Shown here: piece after piece, positions 31,108 to 41,602 of the stretch | Layout of the letters: every line of letters starts with the position of its first letter | Numbering within the stretch: the stretch's first letter is position 1 | Source of the DNA: Liopterus haemorrhoidalis | Lineage: Eukaryota; Arthropoda; Insecta; Coleoptera; Dytiscidae | Assembly (NCBI GenBank): GCA_963971575.1 | Contig: OZ020618.1 | Coordinates: 8,000,501 to 8,064,500 of the forward strand | Reading direction: 5' to 3' | Length of the DNA: 64,000 nucleotides | Made by a program: the position numbers and the translations under genes | Notes under the pieces: generated by a model | Databases searched by the model: none | What the model was told of the DNA's origin: nothing | Seen by the model: only the letters and a program-made list of their open reading frames with translations

Positions 31108-31313
31108 TTGTTAATGCTCTAATGTTAATGCACTTGTTAATTCTCTTTATTAAATATTTTGGTCAGAAATACAATATTAATGTTATTTATCTTTTTCAGG
31201 TGAGTCATCAATTTGGCAGTAAATTTCCAATCAATGAAAAGTGTAAGTAATTTTTCCGCCTACATGATATATAAATGATACTTTACATTCCTTGCTTGTT
31301 GGCCAGTAAGTAA

Positions 31314-31756
31314 TGGTTGGTTTATATACGGAACAAGAATAAGGAATAGGGAATAAGAATAGTACACAAGAATAAAAAATATTAAATCGTTTATATAGGA
31401 CACAACATTTCGTCGCTGCGCCTGCGTACTTTCGCTGGCCTGTGTTTAACGTTTGTAACCTTTAAAAAAATTTCGTTTATTACCGTTAAAAACATTTTAT
31501 TGTTGTTTACAACCCTCTGATCACAACTGAAAAACATCTGTTGAACAAACTTTATTACGGCAGACATTTTGATTGCTGTGCGCAGGCTTATCGTATCTTA
31601 TTCTTGAAATAAGAATAAAATGTTGAATGTTACCAACTATTCTTATGTTAAATTTCATTCCTACATAAACCGATATACGGCGCAGCCATGTTTTAACATC
31701 TTGTGTACTATTCTTATTTCCTATTCCTTATTCTTGTTCCGTATATAAACCAACCA
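31314..31756. mobile_element. MITE with 58-bp near-perfect inverted ends and TAA duplication
   Basis: Left TGGTTGGTTTATATACGGAA and onward through AATAGTACACAAGA. The right-end complement matches 57 of 58 bases. TAA flanks at 31311-31313 and 31757-31759. A 3-bp TAA duplication suggests the PIF/Harbinger superfamily. 443 bp, no transposase. The near-identity of the ends suggests a fairly recent insertion. Confidence 0.88.
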
Positions 31757-31769
31757 TAAGTGTTTACAT

Positions 31770-32335
31770 GTTATTTATTGGTTGTCATTGAACTTAATGA
31801 CGTTGAAATTAATTTTTGATAATCAAGTTGATAATTAGAAATTGAACTTCTTATTAATTCTGTTAAATGTTAGTTGGTCAACTGTGAACGGAACCGATTG
31901 AATCAATTTCATCGTTGAATACAATGATTCAACATTATATATGTCGATCCAAAAATTGACAGTAAACGACATGCTGCTTTTCTTAAATTGTAGTTAATTG
32001 TTGGTATACATTTCCAAAATTCATTGATTGATCTTCCGTCTCAATTAATTCTAATTCTCCTGATACCGTTTCAAGAAGTAAACATTTTAATAATCTAACA
32101 CCATTGTTAAACACAACGATTTCAAACGTTTTAATGCAACACAATCTACAAATCGTTCTTCAAAATCCTTCAACAGGTTTTTAAATATTGTTTGATAGTT
32201 AATGATAGCTGCGGGAGGAATATCAGATTCTGAATAATGCCGAACGACCGAACGAATCATCTTCTAGAACGAGGCATCTGTGGCTCCGCTGTATTTACAA
32301 TATTCAGAAATTTTTAAAAATAACAAATATTTTTT
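31770..32335. other. AT-rich stretch, nothing recognised
   Basis: TTCAACATT/AATGATTCAA-type words recur but form no clear array. Could be the decayed body of the hAT element whose end is at 32342-32410. Confidence 0.35.
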
Positions 32336-32341
32336 ATTTAT

Positions 32342-32410
32342 TAGTTGAGCCACAATAAAACTCTTGAAGAGCCACATGCGGTTCGCGAGCCACAGTTTGC
32401 CACCGTTGAT
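32342..32410. mobile_element. Possible hAT right end
   Basis: GAGCCACATGCGGTTCGCGA followed by GCCACAGTTTGCCACCGTTG. The complement, beginning CAACGGTGGCAAACTGTGGC, resembles CAGTGGTGGCAAA-type hAT termini. No partner end found. Confidence 0.35.
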
Positions 32411-32456
32411 CTATAGTGTACGTATTTCATTGCTTTTGGTAGTTAGTTACTCTGTA

Positions 32457-32583
32457 GGTCTATTCTATAAGCTTTTCCACAGTTCTTTTAACAGTATCCT
32501 TTTGAAAGTTTCTACAGTACAATATGCATAAAAATGACCGTGACAGTGTAAAGGTAACTGTCGACAAATTACAGAATAGACCC
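32457..32583. repeat. Short inverted-repeat element
   Basis: GGTCTATTCTATAA (left) and complement of TTACAGAATAGACC (right) agree at 13 of 14 bases and enclose ~127 bases. Possible small MITE. Confidence 0.5.
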
Positions 32584-32589
32584 CCTATT

Positions 32590-33100
32590 GCATCTTTGTG
32601 ATGTCATCCCTCCATCTCACCTCAGATGCATAATGAACGAGAGTTGGGACTACTTAATAAAGATCAAGAGACACATCGAGTTTATCAGAACGACCCCTCA
32701 AAAAGTGTTCGTTATTGTGCTATCGACATCTTATCTCCAGAGACGTATAATAAAATGTTATGTCTTCTCCATTTGTGCAAGAGTCTAAACCATGTCAGAA
32801 GTTATCGAAAAGAAAGTTCTTTGAAATGTTGGTCTTCTAGATAATCCTGGACATTTGATGAGTAACACAAATTCCGTATTCTACAGAATATTTTACAGGA
32901 AAAAGTTGGTGGTCCCGGAAGATTAAGGATCTTCTGGCACGCAAACCTAAAGAAATGATTCGGTGTGACGTCCGCAGAACTATTTCTGATTGGTCTGGTA
33001 AACCAACCTTCAGAAACAAATAAAACAATACGAGAAGATGTGGGGGATCCTTTTTAATATGGTATATGGTTGATTTTTATTGTACTTTATGGTACTTACT
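32590..33100. other. No confident feature
   Basis: Plus-strand readings near 32626-32844 (HNERELGLLNKDQETHRVYQ) look mildly protein-like but match no family I can name. Confidence 0.3.
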
Positions 33101-33124
33101 TTCAAGGGCATTCAACTTAGTTTG

Positions 33125-33200
33125 TTTCCAAAACCCGCGAGCGGATCGAGCCTGAAAACTCCCCTAAGGTCGCCAATTGGTTGCAGTGATTCAGGAATAA
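33125..33200 (+). repeat. Repeat G fragment
   Basis: CCCGCGAGCGGATCGAGCCT, then CGCCAATTGGTTGCAGTGAT. Related to the units at 47095-47175, 47320-47390 and 47780-47845. Confidence 0.5.
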
Positions 33201-33209
33201 GGGTGCTTT

Positions 33210-34550
33210 GAATTTATATTTGCATTTTACTTAACCTAAATAAAAAACCTAATTAAAAGAAAATTAATAATTTTACTTATGGGGAAAAATGTATATGTTC
33301 GAAGTGTACATTTTGTGTCCCAAAAATTCTTGTACTGTGGTAAATATGTACGGAGAACGGTACTAAAGAAGTTCGTACTCCGTGGTATTTTCGAAGACTG
33401 GAATTAAATATTCGCGCTAATTTCTGCTAAAATCCGAGAAAATATTCAATCACGTAGCTCTTATAGTTCTAGTGCTAATAATGGTGAGCAATTTAAAATG
33501 AACAGCCTGTATATCACTAAAAATATATAGCCGTATATCAACATCTGTATAAACATTCGGTTATTTACTTAAAATAAACGATGGCAATATTTCAAAAAAA
33601 TCATAAAATATGATCGTTAATTGTACCTCTGTCTTCAAACTTTAAACTAAAAAAAGATCGATGAAAACTCAACTAATCTCTGAGGGTATTTCTATTAAAA
33701 TAATTGAATATATTATTTTAAATATTAATGAAATTTTATTTATGAAATTACCGTTCCCACCAATAAAAAGTGTCATATTTTCGGTCGTGATGTTATTATG
33801 TATACTGTATATATATCCCTCTAAAAGATATATTAAGAGTTTTAAAAAAAAATAAGTTCGCAACAAATTTTAAAAGTACCTTAATTTAAAACTGAATTTA
33901 TTATGTGACACTAAAAATTATTAGACCCAAAAATGTTATGTTTAACCTGGTAATAACCTATAAATATTCCAAAAGTAAATATTAGCACGCACACAAAAAT
34001 TTAAGGGTCCACTGCAAAATTAATATCACCAAAATTCTGTTTTCCTCGTGAAATATGTTTCATAATGGTTGTAGTTAACTTTTTGTTGTTTTTACGTATT
34101 TTTAAACAAATGAGAATGAAACAAAGTAAATAGACAAGTGGAAACAAATAAAGGAAAATTAAATTAACATAAAAAATTTGTAGCTATGTTCATTTCATTT
34201 AGTTTTTATCTAACAAAAATTTGAGATAATTGTTTCGTTTTTTCTTTAATAGTTAAAATACATTTTACCTTCGTGTCTAACAATAAACGAGACAGGAAAA
34301 AAGGAAACAGTAATTTAGTGTTATTATTTAAATTTTTTACTATTTATCAACTGTCATTAATATTTTGCATATCTTGTTAAGTATTTTACAAGTTAAAACA
34401 GTGCTGCTCACACCGTTTTTTACGTTTTTTTTTTTTCAAAACGGAAAATTTCTCCCGAAAACTACTTCAAAATAAGCACTTAAAAAAAATCATACGTACA
34501 AGAAAACGTTATTTTTTAATTCCTCTTGTGGGAGAAAGTCGTTGCCATCC
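33210..34550. other. Long AT-rich stretch without recognised features
   Basis: 33340-33470 contains a loose APWY-like jockey reading (RTPWYFRRLELNI), too weak to annotate as a LINE. 33661-33866 has two mutually overlapping AT-rich frames, both considered noise. Confidence 0.4.
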
Positions 34551-34724
34551 TACGAGAGTTATCTTTATGTTTTTACAAACGACCACTCGATGGCAATATT
34601 GAAATGTGTTATTACTATATTCGTAAAATTTAACATATGTTATTGTGAAATCAGTGGTAGCTTATAAATTTATCGAGTAGTTTGTTGACAGTAAAAAAAA
34701 AACAAGTTTATGAAAATGGAGAAA

Positions 34725-35215
34725 ATACAGGGTTCGATCCTGGACTTATCATGAACGATCTCATAAACTCTTAGGTACCAAATTAGTTTGAAGTCAAGTG
34801 ATTTTTTAAAAATCTCCGATTGTCAAGTGATTTTGGCCGCCATATTGAATTTTCTCACATGAACCCTGGATTTATCATCAGAAACCCCATAAACCTCCAG
34901 GTATTAAATAAGGACAAAATCAAGTGATTTTTTGAAAATCTCTTTTCATCAAGTGGTTTTGGCCGCCATATTGAATCCGCTTTATTGGATCCGCCATATT
35001 TAATTTTCTGAATTGCACCCTGAATTCATCATCAGTGACCCCATAAACCCCCAGCCATTATATTATATTGAAATCAAATCATTTTTTAAAAAATCTTCAC
35101 TTGGCACGTGGTTTCGGCCACCATATTGCATCCGCCATATTGAATTTTCTAAATTTGACCCTGGATTCATAAACAGCCGCCTCAACTACCTTTAGGTAAC
35201 ATTTTCAGGGGCTTG
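34725..35215. repeat. ~130-bp degenerate tandem repeat, about four units
   Basis: Each unit contains CCTGGATTTATCATCAGAAA, CCCATAAACCTCCAGGTA, TCAAGTGATTTTTTGAAAAT and GGCCGCCATATTGAATTTTC, or variants. Unit starts are at about 34735, 34861, 35012 and 35157. The GGCCGCCATATTGAAT motif is doubled in units 2 and 3. Confidence 0.8.
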
Positions 35216-35444
35216 TCACCCAAATTGACTCGATTGTGTTGACTTTATAATCGATTTATCGAAGAAAAGGTAGAGGTCACGTGGGATTGGTGGCCATATT
35301 TGATAAGTTACGATGTTTCCGTAAAAGAGCCACTCGGATTTCGAAACTAGACTACAATAAGCATCGAATGAGCCCTGGTAGACCTTTCATAGACTAATAT
35401 ATTTTTGGACAGCATGGGGTCTCTCGATGAAAAAGAATGACTCA

Positions 35445-35466
35445 TATATATATATATATATATATA
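35445..35466. repeat. (TA)n microsatellite
   Basis: Ten or so TA units just inside the right mariner end. Confidence 0.9.
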
Positions 35467-35511
35467 AACTTAAAGGTAAGCCCTCGTATGTACCCACAAC
35501 TTGTACCTCCT

Positions 35512-35575
35512 AGATACCTACAAAATCCTGAAATGTTTGAAAATTCACACTTCACGTCAATTTTTTCCCCTGTCT
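35512..35575 (-). repeat. Repeat A terminal fragment
   Basis: Reverse-complemented GACGTGAAGTGTGAATTTTC and CAGGATTTTGTAGGTAT, i.e. only the first ~50 bases of repeat A. Confidence 0.6.
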
Positions 35576-35579
35576 GGTC

Positions 35580-36200
35580 TATGATAATATTTCTAAAATA
35601 TTAATTTAATTTATTCTAAAATATAGGGTTGCTAAAATTTCATATGGCCCATGGGAATTTGTCGGGGAAATGAAACACCGTTGGTTCGATGCCTTTCGTC
35701 TAATATTTCTAGAACGTTCCCTGTCGTGTTCATTCTAATTTGTATTCTTTGTCTTACTGATGGTTTTCAATTTGTAACTAAATTAATGAAAGCATAGTTT
35801 AAAGAATACTTAAAGAGAACTTAGCAAAAAATTAATCATTTTCTGAATAATTATAATACTGTTATTTTTCAAGTAATTAAAATCCAAGAAAATTCAAATT
35901 AGACTTTCATGAAATATACTGGGTGGTCAGCAAAAAATTACTTTACAAAGTACATCGGACACCATTTTGATTTGATTCAATTTTGACAGTTCATATTTGA
36001 TAATCTAGAATGTAGACATGTGAAATTTGTTATGGAGTGTTTTATGATTCAACAACGCGTATACAAATTAATACGTACTACGAAATTCATTCTTCAATTT
36101 TTATGTTGAGCGACAATGGCGGAAATATCTTGATGGAATCATTCCCTATGTTCATTACTTACTGCATCCAGATCTTCCAGGAAGAAATCTAGATGAGAGT
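35580..36200. other. No confident feature
   Basis: 35985-36120 has a faint resemblance to a Tc1/mariner N-terminus (MECFMIQQRVYKLI) but no supporting motif. Confidence 0.3.
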
Positions 36201-36204
36201 CCAG

Positions 36205-36332
36205 AAAGTAAATTCATCGAAAATCAATTCATCGAAAACGAGTTCATCGAAAACGAGTTCATCGAAAACGAATTCATCGTAAACGAGATCATCGAAAACG
36301 AGTTCATCGCAAGCAAATTCATCGAAAAAAAA
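36205..36332. repeat. 15-bp minisatellite, about eight units
   Basis: Unit TTCATCGAAAACGAG with point variants, in register throughout. A minus-strand frame repeats FDELV because the unit length is a multiple of three. Confidence 0.92.
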
Positions 36333-36499
36333 TGTTATAAATATTTGCGAGGAATGCTGATGGGATCGGAAAGTCAAAAAAGCAGTGGTCAATAAAAGTT
36401 GACAGACTACACTTATTAAATAACTATCATATATGGTCTATTAATAATATTTAAATTTTATATTATAACTATTATAGTTATAATACTATGTTAAATAAC

Positions 36500-37033
36500 G
36501 GATTAAATATTTTACATATTTTAGTTAAAAACACAAAAAATGCGTTATTTTCCGAAAACATAATCTGATAAAAAAATTCCTGTTGTACTATTCCAGTTCA
36601 CACCAATGTACATTACTTAGATTTTTAAACCATCTGGGCTACAGGGTGTGGGACAAAAATTTTTTAGCACAATTTTGGCAAAAATCGCATCGTAATAATT
36701 TATTTTGCAAAAATAAAATTTTGATCGTTAATCCACGTACCAAGGGCTTTCATTTGATACCCTACACAGAATTGTAAAAAAATATTATTTTTTTCGATGA
36801 GCATATTTTTGTTTATATTTTTAGGGTGATATGTTTTTAAGATGTTTTAGTATTTTACCTATGTGCGGGTCAAAGAGTTGTATAAGCATGTCAAATTTCA
36901 GCTCTCTTGGTATAGCCGTTTGGCTACAATTTTTACCGAACAGACAGCCAGGCAGACAGACAGACAGACAGACAGACAGACGACAAAATGACGGTATAAG
37001 GGTTTTTTGGTCATACCTACAAAACCCTAAAAA
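36500..37033 (+). repeat. Repeat A copy 2, 5'-truncated
   Basis: Matches 11615-12145: GGGCTACAGGGTGTGGGAC, GATCGTTAATCCACGTACC, TATAGCCGTTTGGCTACAAT, a CAGA microsatellite at 36942-36982, and the CATACCTACAAAACCCTAAA end. Confidence 0.8.
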
Positions 37034-37039
37034 TATAAA

Positions 37040-37370
37040 TTACTTAGAATTCCAAGAGTTATTAGTCGGGATATAAAAAATACAACAAATAGGGATACCT
37101 GTAGTTACTAGTACACTCAATCTATTTTGAAGCATACATTTAAACCTGATAAGTAGCAATAAACTGATCTTAACCAGTTGTATTCGTCATCGCAGATACA
37201 TGTCGTGATTTGACGCAATATAAAAATGTTGCATATTGCGAATTATAAATTTGCATGCGGACACCGTTATTTTGGACGTTTGCCATTGCTGATAGTACTA
37301 GGCTAGAATAGTACAATATAATGAGTATTAGTATCAAAAAGATATAATACTTCAAGAGTAATATAAAAAA
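37040..37370. other. AT-rich stretch, nothing recognised
   Basis: No motif or array seen. Confidence 0.45.
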
Positions 37371-37373
37371 TAA

Positions 37374-37475
37374 ATTCGGACGTTTCGGAAACTGCTCAAT
37401 AATCTGTTTCCGTCTTCAGCGATCACGAGAAGTGATAAACATTTCAGTTTTCTTCGAGTTTTTATACCGAGTATT
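37374..37475 (+). mobile_element. Possible Penelope-like element 3' segment
   Basis: GGACGTTTCGGAAACTGCTC, GTTTCCGTCTTCAGCGATCA and CAGTTTTCTTCGAGTTTTTA. Sequence of this CGTTTCGG...GTCTTCAGCGA form is typical downstream of Penelope-like ORFs. No coding region is attached. Confidence 0.35.
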
Positions 37476-37479
37476 GTAA

Positions 37480-38420
37480 GAGTGGGAGCAGGTTATAGGT
37501 GCGTTGCTATTGGTTGGGTGGTTGGGATCAGGTATGGGTAGGGACGGGACTACCTGCGGAGGATTAACATTGGACCATTAATTAATATTGGACCATTGCA
37601 AAATAATTTCAAAGATATTATAAATTTGCATGTTACAGAAAACCTATGGGTAATAGAATAATTCTGTTTTCAGATTTACTTTCTGCGTATCAAAATACAT
37701 CAGTAATACGTAAAAATTGCCATGTCACAAATAGTGTGTTTATCAGTGTAATTATAACGATGGTCAACCTGACAGTTACCTGTGTGACACTCTTAACAAT
37801 TTATAAACTGTATACAAAAATTAATAATTGTGTTTGCAAAGCATTAAATTATAAATATATTTGAGTATAGGGTGAATGAAAATTTAATTTATTTTCTTAA
37901 AGATTTACAGTCGGAGTTCTTTATAAAAAGTATATGGAAAAATATTATAATCATACAAGGGAAGGTTTTTGAAACGCGTCTACGAGGAATATTAAGGGAA
38001 GGAAACATAAAAGTATATTGACTAGCGAGAATATTATACCTCTGAGAAACGCGGCTATGTTATGGAATATAAGTTGAAATAGCTCAAGTACTGAAAGTAA
38101 TTCGAGATGTGCAAGAAATATTTTTGTGAAAGTAACATGTGTTTTATTACAAATAGTGTTAGAATGTGCACATTGCAATACGAATTGAAAATTGCAAAGA
38201 AATTGGATATATGTGCATTGTGGAAATAAATGTCAAATGGGAGATAACCTTATATTATAAAATACTATAGAAATATCGTAATTTACTTATTTCTGATATT
38301 GAACATATGCCCTAAAGATTCATGATATGTTCAGACGATGTATCCCTCTTCGAAACAAACCACATGCAACTACTTGCATGGTTAAATATGCAAGATCACA
38401 TGTTACAAAACAGGGTTGCG
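37480..38420. other. No confident feature
   Basis: GGGTGGTTGGGATCAGGTAT near 37525 is locally GC-richer. Frames at 37646-37864 and 37951-38178 show no motif. Confidence 0.4.
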
Positions 38421-38424
38421 TCTT

Positions 38425-39110
38425 AACTGTCAGTTGCTTTAGGTGACGACAGGGTACTTATGCACAGGCTGATACCCTTTTCACACTAGAACTTTAAAAC
38501 GAGTGAACTTAAAGTTCACCGATGTTTAAGATCGGTATGCTTTCACACTTGATGTTTAAATCTCTGGTGCTGTCATCAGCTACAGTAATTTTGTTCTTAA
38601 GTTACCGTTATGAAATTACCAGTTTTGAACTGTCTGCGCAGACGCACATTTTGAATTATTATAAACAAATATGGATATTTCATTTCATTCTACAATAAAG
38701 ACACTACAATAAAGAATATATTACACCTGTATTAACATGTAAGTTGATACATTTTATCTCAATTATTGTAGCTCTATATTTTATTAAACACATTATTAAA
38801 ATAAATAATTTTATTATAACAATAAGTATAAACTTCTTATAACGTCGATATAATACAGTATTCTTGTTTATGATAATATAAAATGTTGACAGCACAAATT
38901 CAAGGAGTATTTTTTAAAATAAAAATTAAGTTGGCAATGCGGTCGATGTTTAAGACGCAGATCTCTGTCTTAAACATCGCTTGTATTTAGACGAGGCCAT
39001 ACGGTTTCACATTAGCGTTTAAAGATACATTCACTTTAACATACGATCTTAAAGTTCTAGTGTGAAAAGGGTATGATACTCTTCCTGAGAGAATCAACTT
39101 ACTGTTTTAT
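38425..39110 (+). repeat. Repeat C copy 2, interrupted
   Basis: CTGTCAGTTGCTTTAGGTGA, CGACAGGGTACTTATGCACA and GGCTGA run to 38472. The sequence resumes TGATACTCTTCCTGAG at 39074 after the 601-bp element. Confidence 0.65.
38473..39073. mobile_element. 601-bp TIR element with TGA duplication
   Basis: Left end TACCCTTTTCACACTAGAAC and the complement of the right end are identical for 23 bases or so (through TTTAA). TGA flanks at 38470-38472 and 39074-39076. The paralogous sequence at 19590-19610 runs straight through CTGATACT, giving the empty site. The 3-bp duplication suggests a PIF/Harbinger-like family. Interior motifs GATGTTTAAG occur in both arms. No transposase. Confidence 0.82.
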
Positions 39111-39154
39111 GTGTGAAGTCTTGCACCTTATTTTAATGTGTTCTAGTTATTGCC

Positions 39155-39250
39155 TGTGATATTCGATGGTAATTGGCCCCTTTACAGCCACTTACCATGA
39201 CCCTGAGTCTGTTCATTTTTTCGAACAGACTTTTTATTTTATTTATTTGT
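39155..39250 (+). repeat. Repeat D copy 2
   Basis: TGTGATATTCGATGGTAATT, CTTACCATGACCCTG and GAACAGACTTTTTATT; matches 10095-10190. Confidence 0.6.
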
Positions 39251-39334
39251 ATTTGTCCGTGCAAGATTTCTTTTATTGAGCGTTATTTTCATGATTTTAT
39301 TTATTTATTTATTGTTTTTATTATGTAGCTTAGA

Positions 39335-39400
39335 CATTTAGATAGGCTGCGTTAGGCGCAAATAGCCTTTGTTGCTGTGAGCCAAAATTTTACCAAAAAC
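39335..39400 (-). repeat. Repeat E copy 3
   Basis: Reverse-complemented GCTCACAGCAACAAAGGCTA then GCGCCTAACGCAGCC, followed by TATCTAAATGTCTAAGC. Confidence 0.65.
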
Positions 39401-39561
39401 TAACTCTTATCTTTAGGGATTGCGCCATCTAGTGCTGCCATCTGGCAACTGACGCTTCTATCGTAAACTTTGACATTTTTGACTGTATACAAGAACGTTT
39501 TGAAGTACGAGCGCTATTTGTGTCGTTTACAGTAACTTGAAAAAAATCATCTCGGCTATAA

Positions 39562-40114
39562 ATGGAATTAAATCGTGAACATTTTCGAGCGATTATTTTT
39601 AACATTCGCGGTGTATTAACCCAACAACAGTGCATCGATGAACTTAATTCGACTTCTGGCGATGAAGCACCATCAAGGACTGTTTTTTTTTACTGTTTAT
39701 CAATGGTTTGCCGACTTCAATCGTGGCCGTAGTTTGCTTATGGACGAATTTCGTGTAGGTCGTCCAAAATTTTTGTTCGAGAAAACATTGATGCTGTGCG
39801 TGAACTGAACTGCAAGATCGTCATGTGACTTATTGTGAGATTGAAGTATCCTTGGGCATTAGTGGGACCAGCATACATTCACTATTGCATGAACATTTGG
39901 CCGTCCAAAATATTTGTTCGTGTTGGATCCCACTTTGACAATCGGAGTGGAAAATGCCTCAATCGGAGTGGAAAAAGTGCTTCGAAAATTGGTTCAAACG
40001 CATGCAAAAGTGTATTGATCTTCGTGGAGAACATTTTGAAAAACAATAAAGCCACTTTTGTTGATAAATATTTGTTTTTTATCTCAAATCCCGAAATATA
40101 AAAGGCAACCCTTG
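39562..40114 (+). pseudogene. mariner transposase deletion derivative
   Basis: Starts MELNREHFRAIIF. It continues LTQQQCIDELNSTSGDEAPS, then WFADFNRGRSLLMDE after a frameshift in a T-run, DRHVTYCEIEVSLGISGTS (second HTH), and LLHEHLAVQNICSCWIP. It then jumps to PQSEWKKCFENWFKRMQKCI, which is the C-terminal tail, ending at a TAA near 40048. The catalytic D34D core is deleted. The right terminal repeat AAAGGCAACCCTTG ends at 40114, with TA after. The left repeat is not recognisable. Same family as 49157-51497 and 63267-63835. Confidence 0.85.
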
Positions 40115-40167
40115 TATAATCGCAAAAAGGCGTATTTGATATTATCTGTCACATTTTGTAATACGTA

Positions 40168-40349
40168 AAGTCTGTTCCTTTGGTTTAGGCGGAACTAGAT
40201 TTTCAATTCTAATTACTTTTTCCGATTGAATGAAGCTTTTGATAATTTGGTTCAGGAAAAGCCAACTTCAATATATAAAAAAATAGCAAATGACAACTTA
40301 CAAAAATGAAAATTCCTGTTATTTCCGCCTAATCGTTTGGAATAGACTG
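40168..40349 (+). mobile_element. MITE 1 copy, TA-flanked
   Basis: AAGTCTGTTCCTTTGGTTTA GGCGGAACTAG left end; right-end complement CAGTCTATTCCAAACGATTA. TA at 40166-40167 and 40350-40351. 182 bp, same layout as 20887-21067. Confidence 0.82.
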
Positions 40350-41515
40350 TAACTAGATCTGGTTAATTTGGTGACTGTTGTGGTGTAAATAGACTTTTAT
40401 GGATTCATGTGAACTTGTAAATATGGCTTTTAAATTTTTGTTTCAGTTTCATTATATTGAGGTTAATTCACTCAAAAACTACATGTCAGATACTAAATTG
40501 ACTTGTCAAAATTGCGATTGACATGTCAAAGTTGTGACTGACATGTCCAATATTTTGAAATGTGACATTTCAGAATTACACCCTAAAATGATATTAATAT
40601 GCAACACAAAAAAATAAGTTTCCCTTTTAATTACGTATTACAAAATGAGACATACAGGCTATTTCAAACGTTTAGGCGGAACTAAATGGGAATTTCGTTC
40701 TTTCAGGTTGTCACGAGATTTGCTTGGGTTATTTCATGTTTGACGTTTGGTATGTAAACGTCAAACGACGTTGGTAAAAACGAATGACTTATGTCAAAAA
40801 TAAAATAATTTTTTACTTATTTCAATGACAAAAAAATAAATAACACTTCACTCAATAAGTCTCCGGTCTGACATATATATGGCAACACTGTTGACAGATC
40901 CATATGATTTCTGGATAGTACCAACCTTCAAACGATACGTGTGAATATTTCATGACATTCTAACAATTAGTTTAGAGGTTACAGTGATTTTAGTGACTCC
41001 AGTTTTGTAATTTTCAGAAGAATGGATAAAAAAGAATTACATATACAAATTCTGTCATTCGTAATTTACTAATTTAAATCTCATAATTTGAGTTATAAAT
41101 TAAATTTGTTTAGTAGCGTTTTAGTAAATTATTTATCATTTACGACTTATGATTCTCATCATAAGCTCATAAAATTCAGTATGTGAATTTCATAGCTGTA
41201 ATTGAAAACGAGTTAAAATAGCGAATAATGTTGTAGGAGAAAGACAAAGGGAGTCACGATTAGATGCATAGCCGTGAATACGCCGTGAGATGTGGAGGAA
41301 AATGGAACTAAATAGGCGCAAAATTGAACAATTTCTCAGACTGTGCTTTCCTGAAAAGCTTTCTCTCCAACTCATATTCAAAAACAATGTGTTACAAATG
41401 TTTCTGTGAAAATTGTTAAGTATTTTCTTTTCAAAACAAAACCACATACATAGCACAGAAGTTCTGAAACTATGGGACGCGATCTTAAAGACAGTCGTAG
41501 ATTGGTTGTGATACT
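40350..41515. other. Mostly unassigned; partial MITE 1-long copy at 40645-40850
   Basis: 40649-40850 matches the left half of the 407-bp MITE at 58440-58846 (GTTTAGGCGGAACTAAATGG, AGGTTGTCACGAGA, TTGCTTGGGTTATTT) and then breaks off. The rest, including the overlapping frames at 41190-41605, shows no recognised coding sequence. Confidence 0.5.
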
Positions 41516-41524
41516 AATAATAAC

Positions 41525-41602
41525 ATTTATCGACTCAATTCGTGGAGATTCATCGAAATCTCGAAATGTCAAAATCGGTATGATCACAATACCTCCCTTA
41601 TA
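41525..41602 (-). repeat. Repeat F copy 2
   Basis: Reverse complement of 21817-21895, ending at the TA where the DD41D transposon is inserted. Confidence 0.7.

Larger units (their letters stand above)
34553..35486. mobile_element. mariner-ended element filled with tandem repeats
   Basis: Left end CGAGAGTTATCTTTATGTTT and the 5' UTR that follows match the mariner at 49157 for ~165 bases, up to about the start codon. The right end CTTAAAGGTAAGCCCTCG is the complement of a matching mariner terminal repeat. TA flanks at 34551-34552 and 35487-35488. Instead of a transposase, the interior is a ~490-bp array of ~130-bp repeats followed by other sequence. 934 bp. Confidence 0.65.

Noticed and set aside
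33661..33866. Overlapping isoleucine-rich frames on both strands
   Set aside because: AT-rich DNA frequently yields such frames; no supporting feature.
36189..36392. FDELV-repeat protein
   Set aside because: Explained by a 15-bp minisatellite; no start context or homologous domain.
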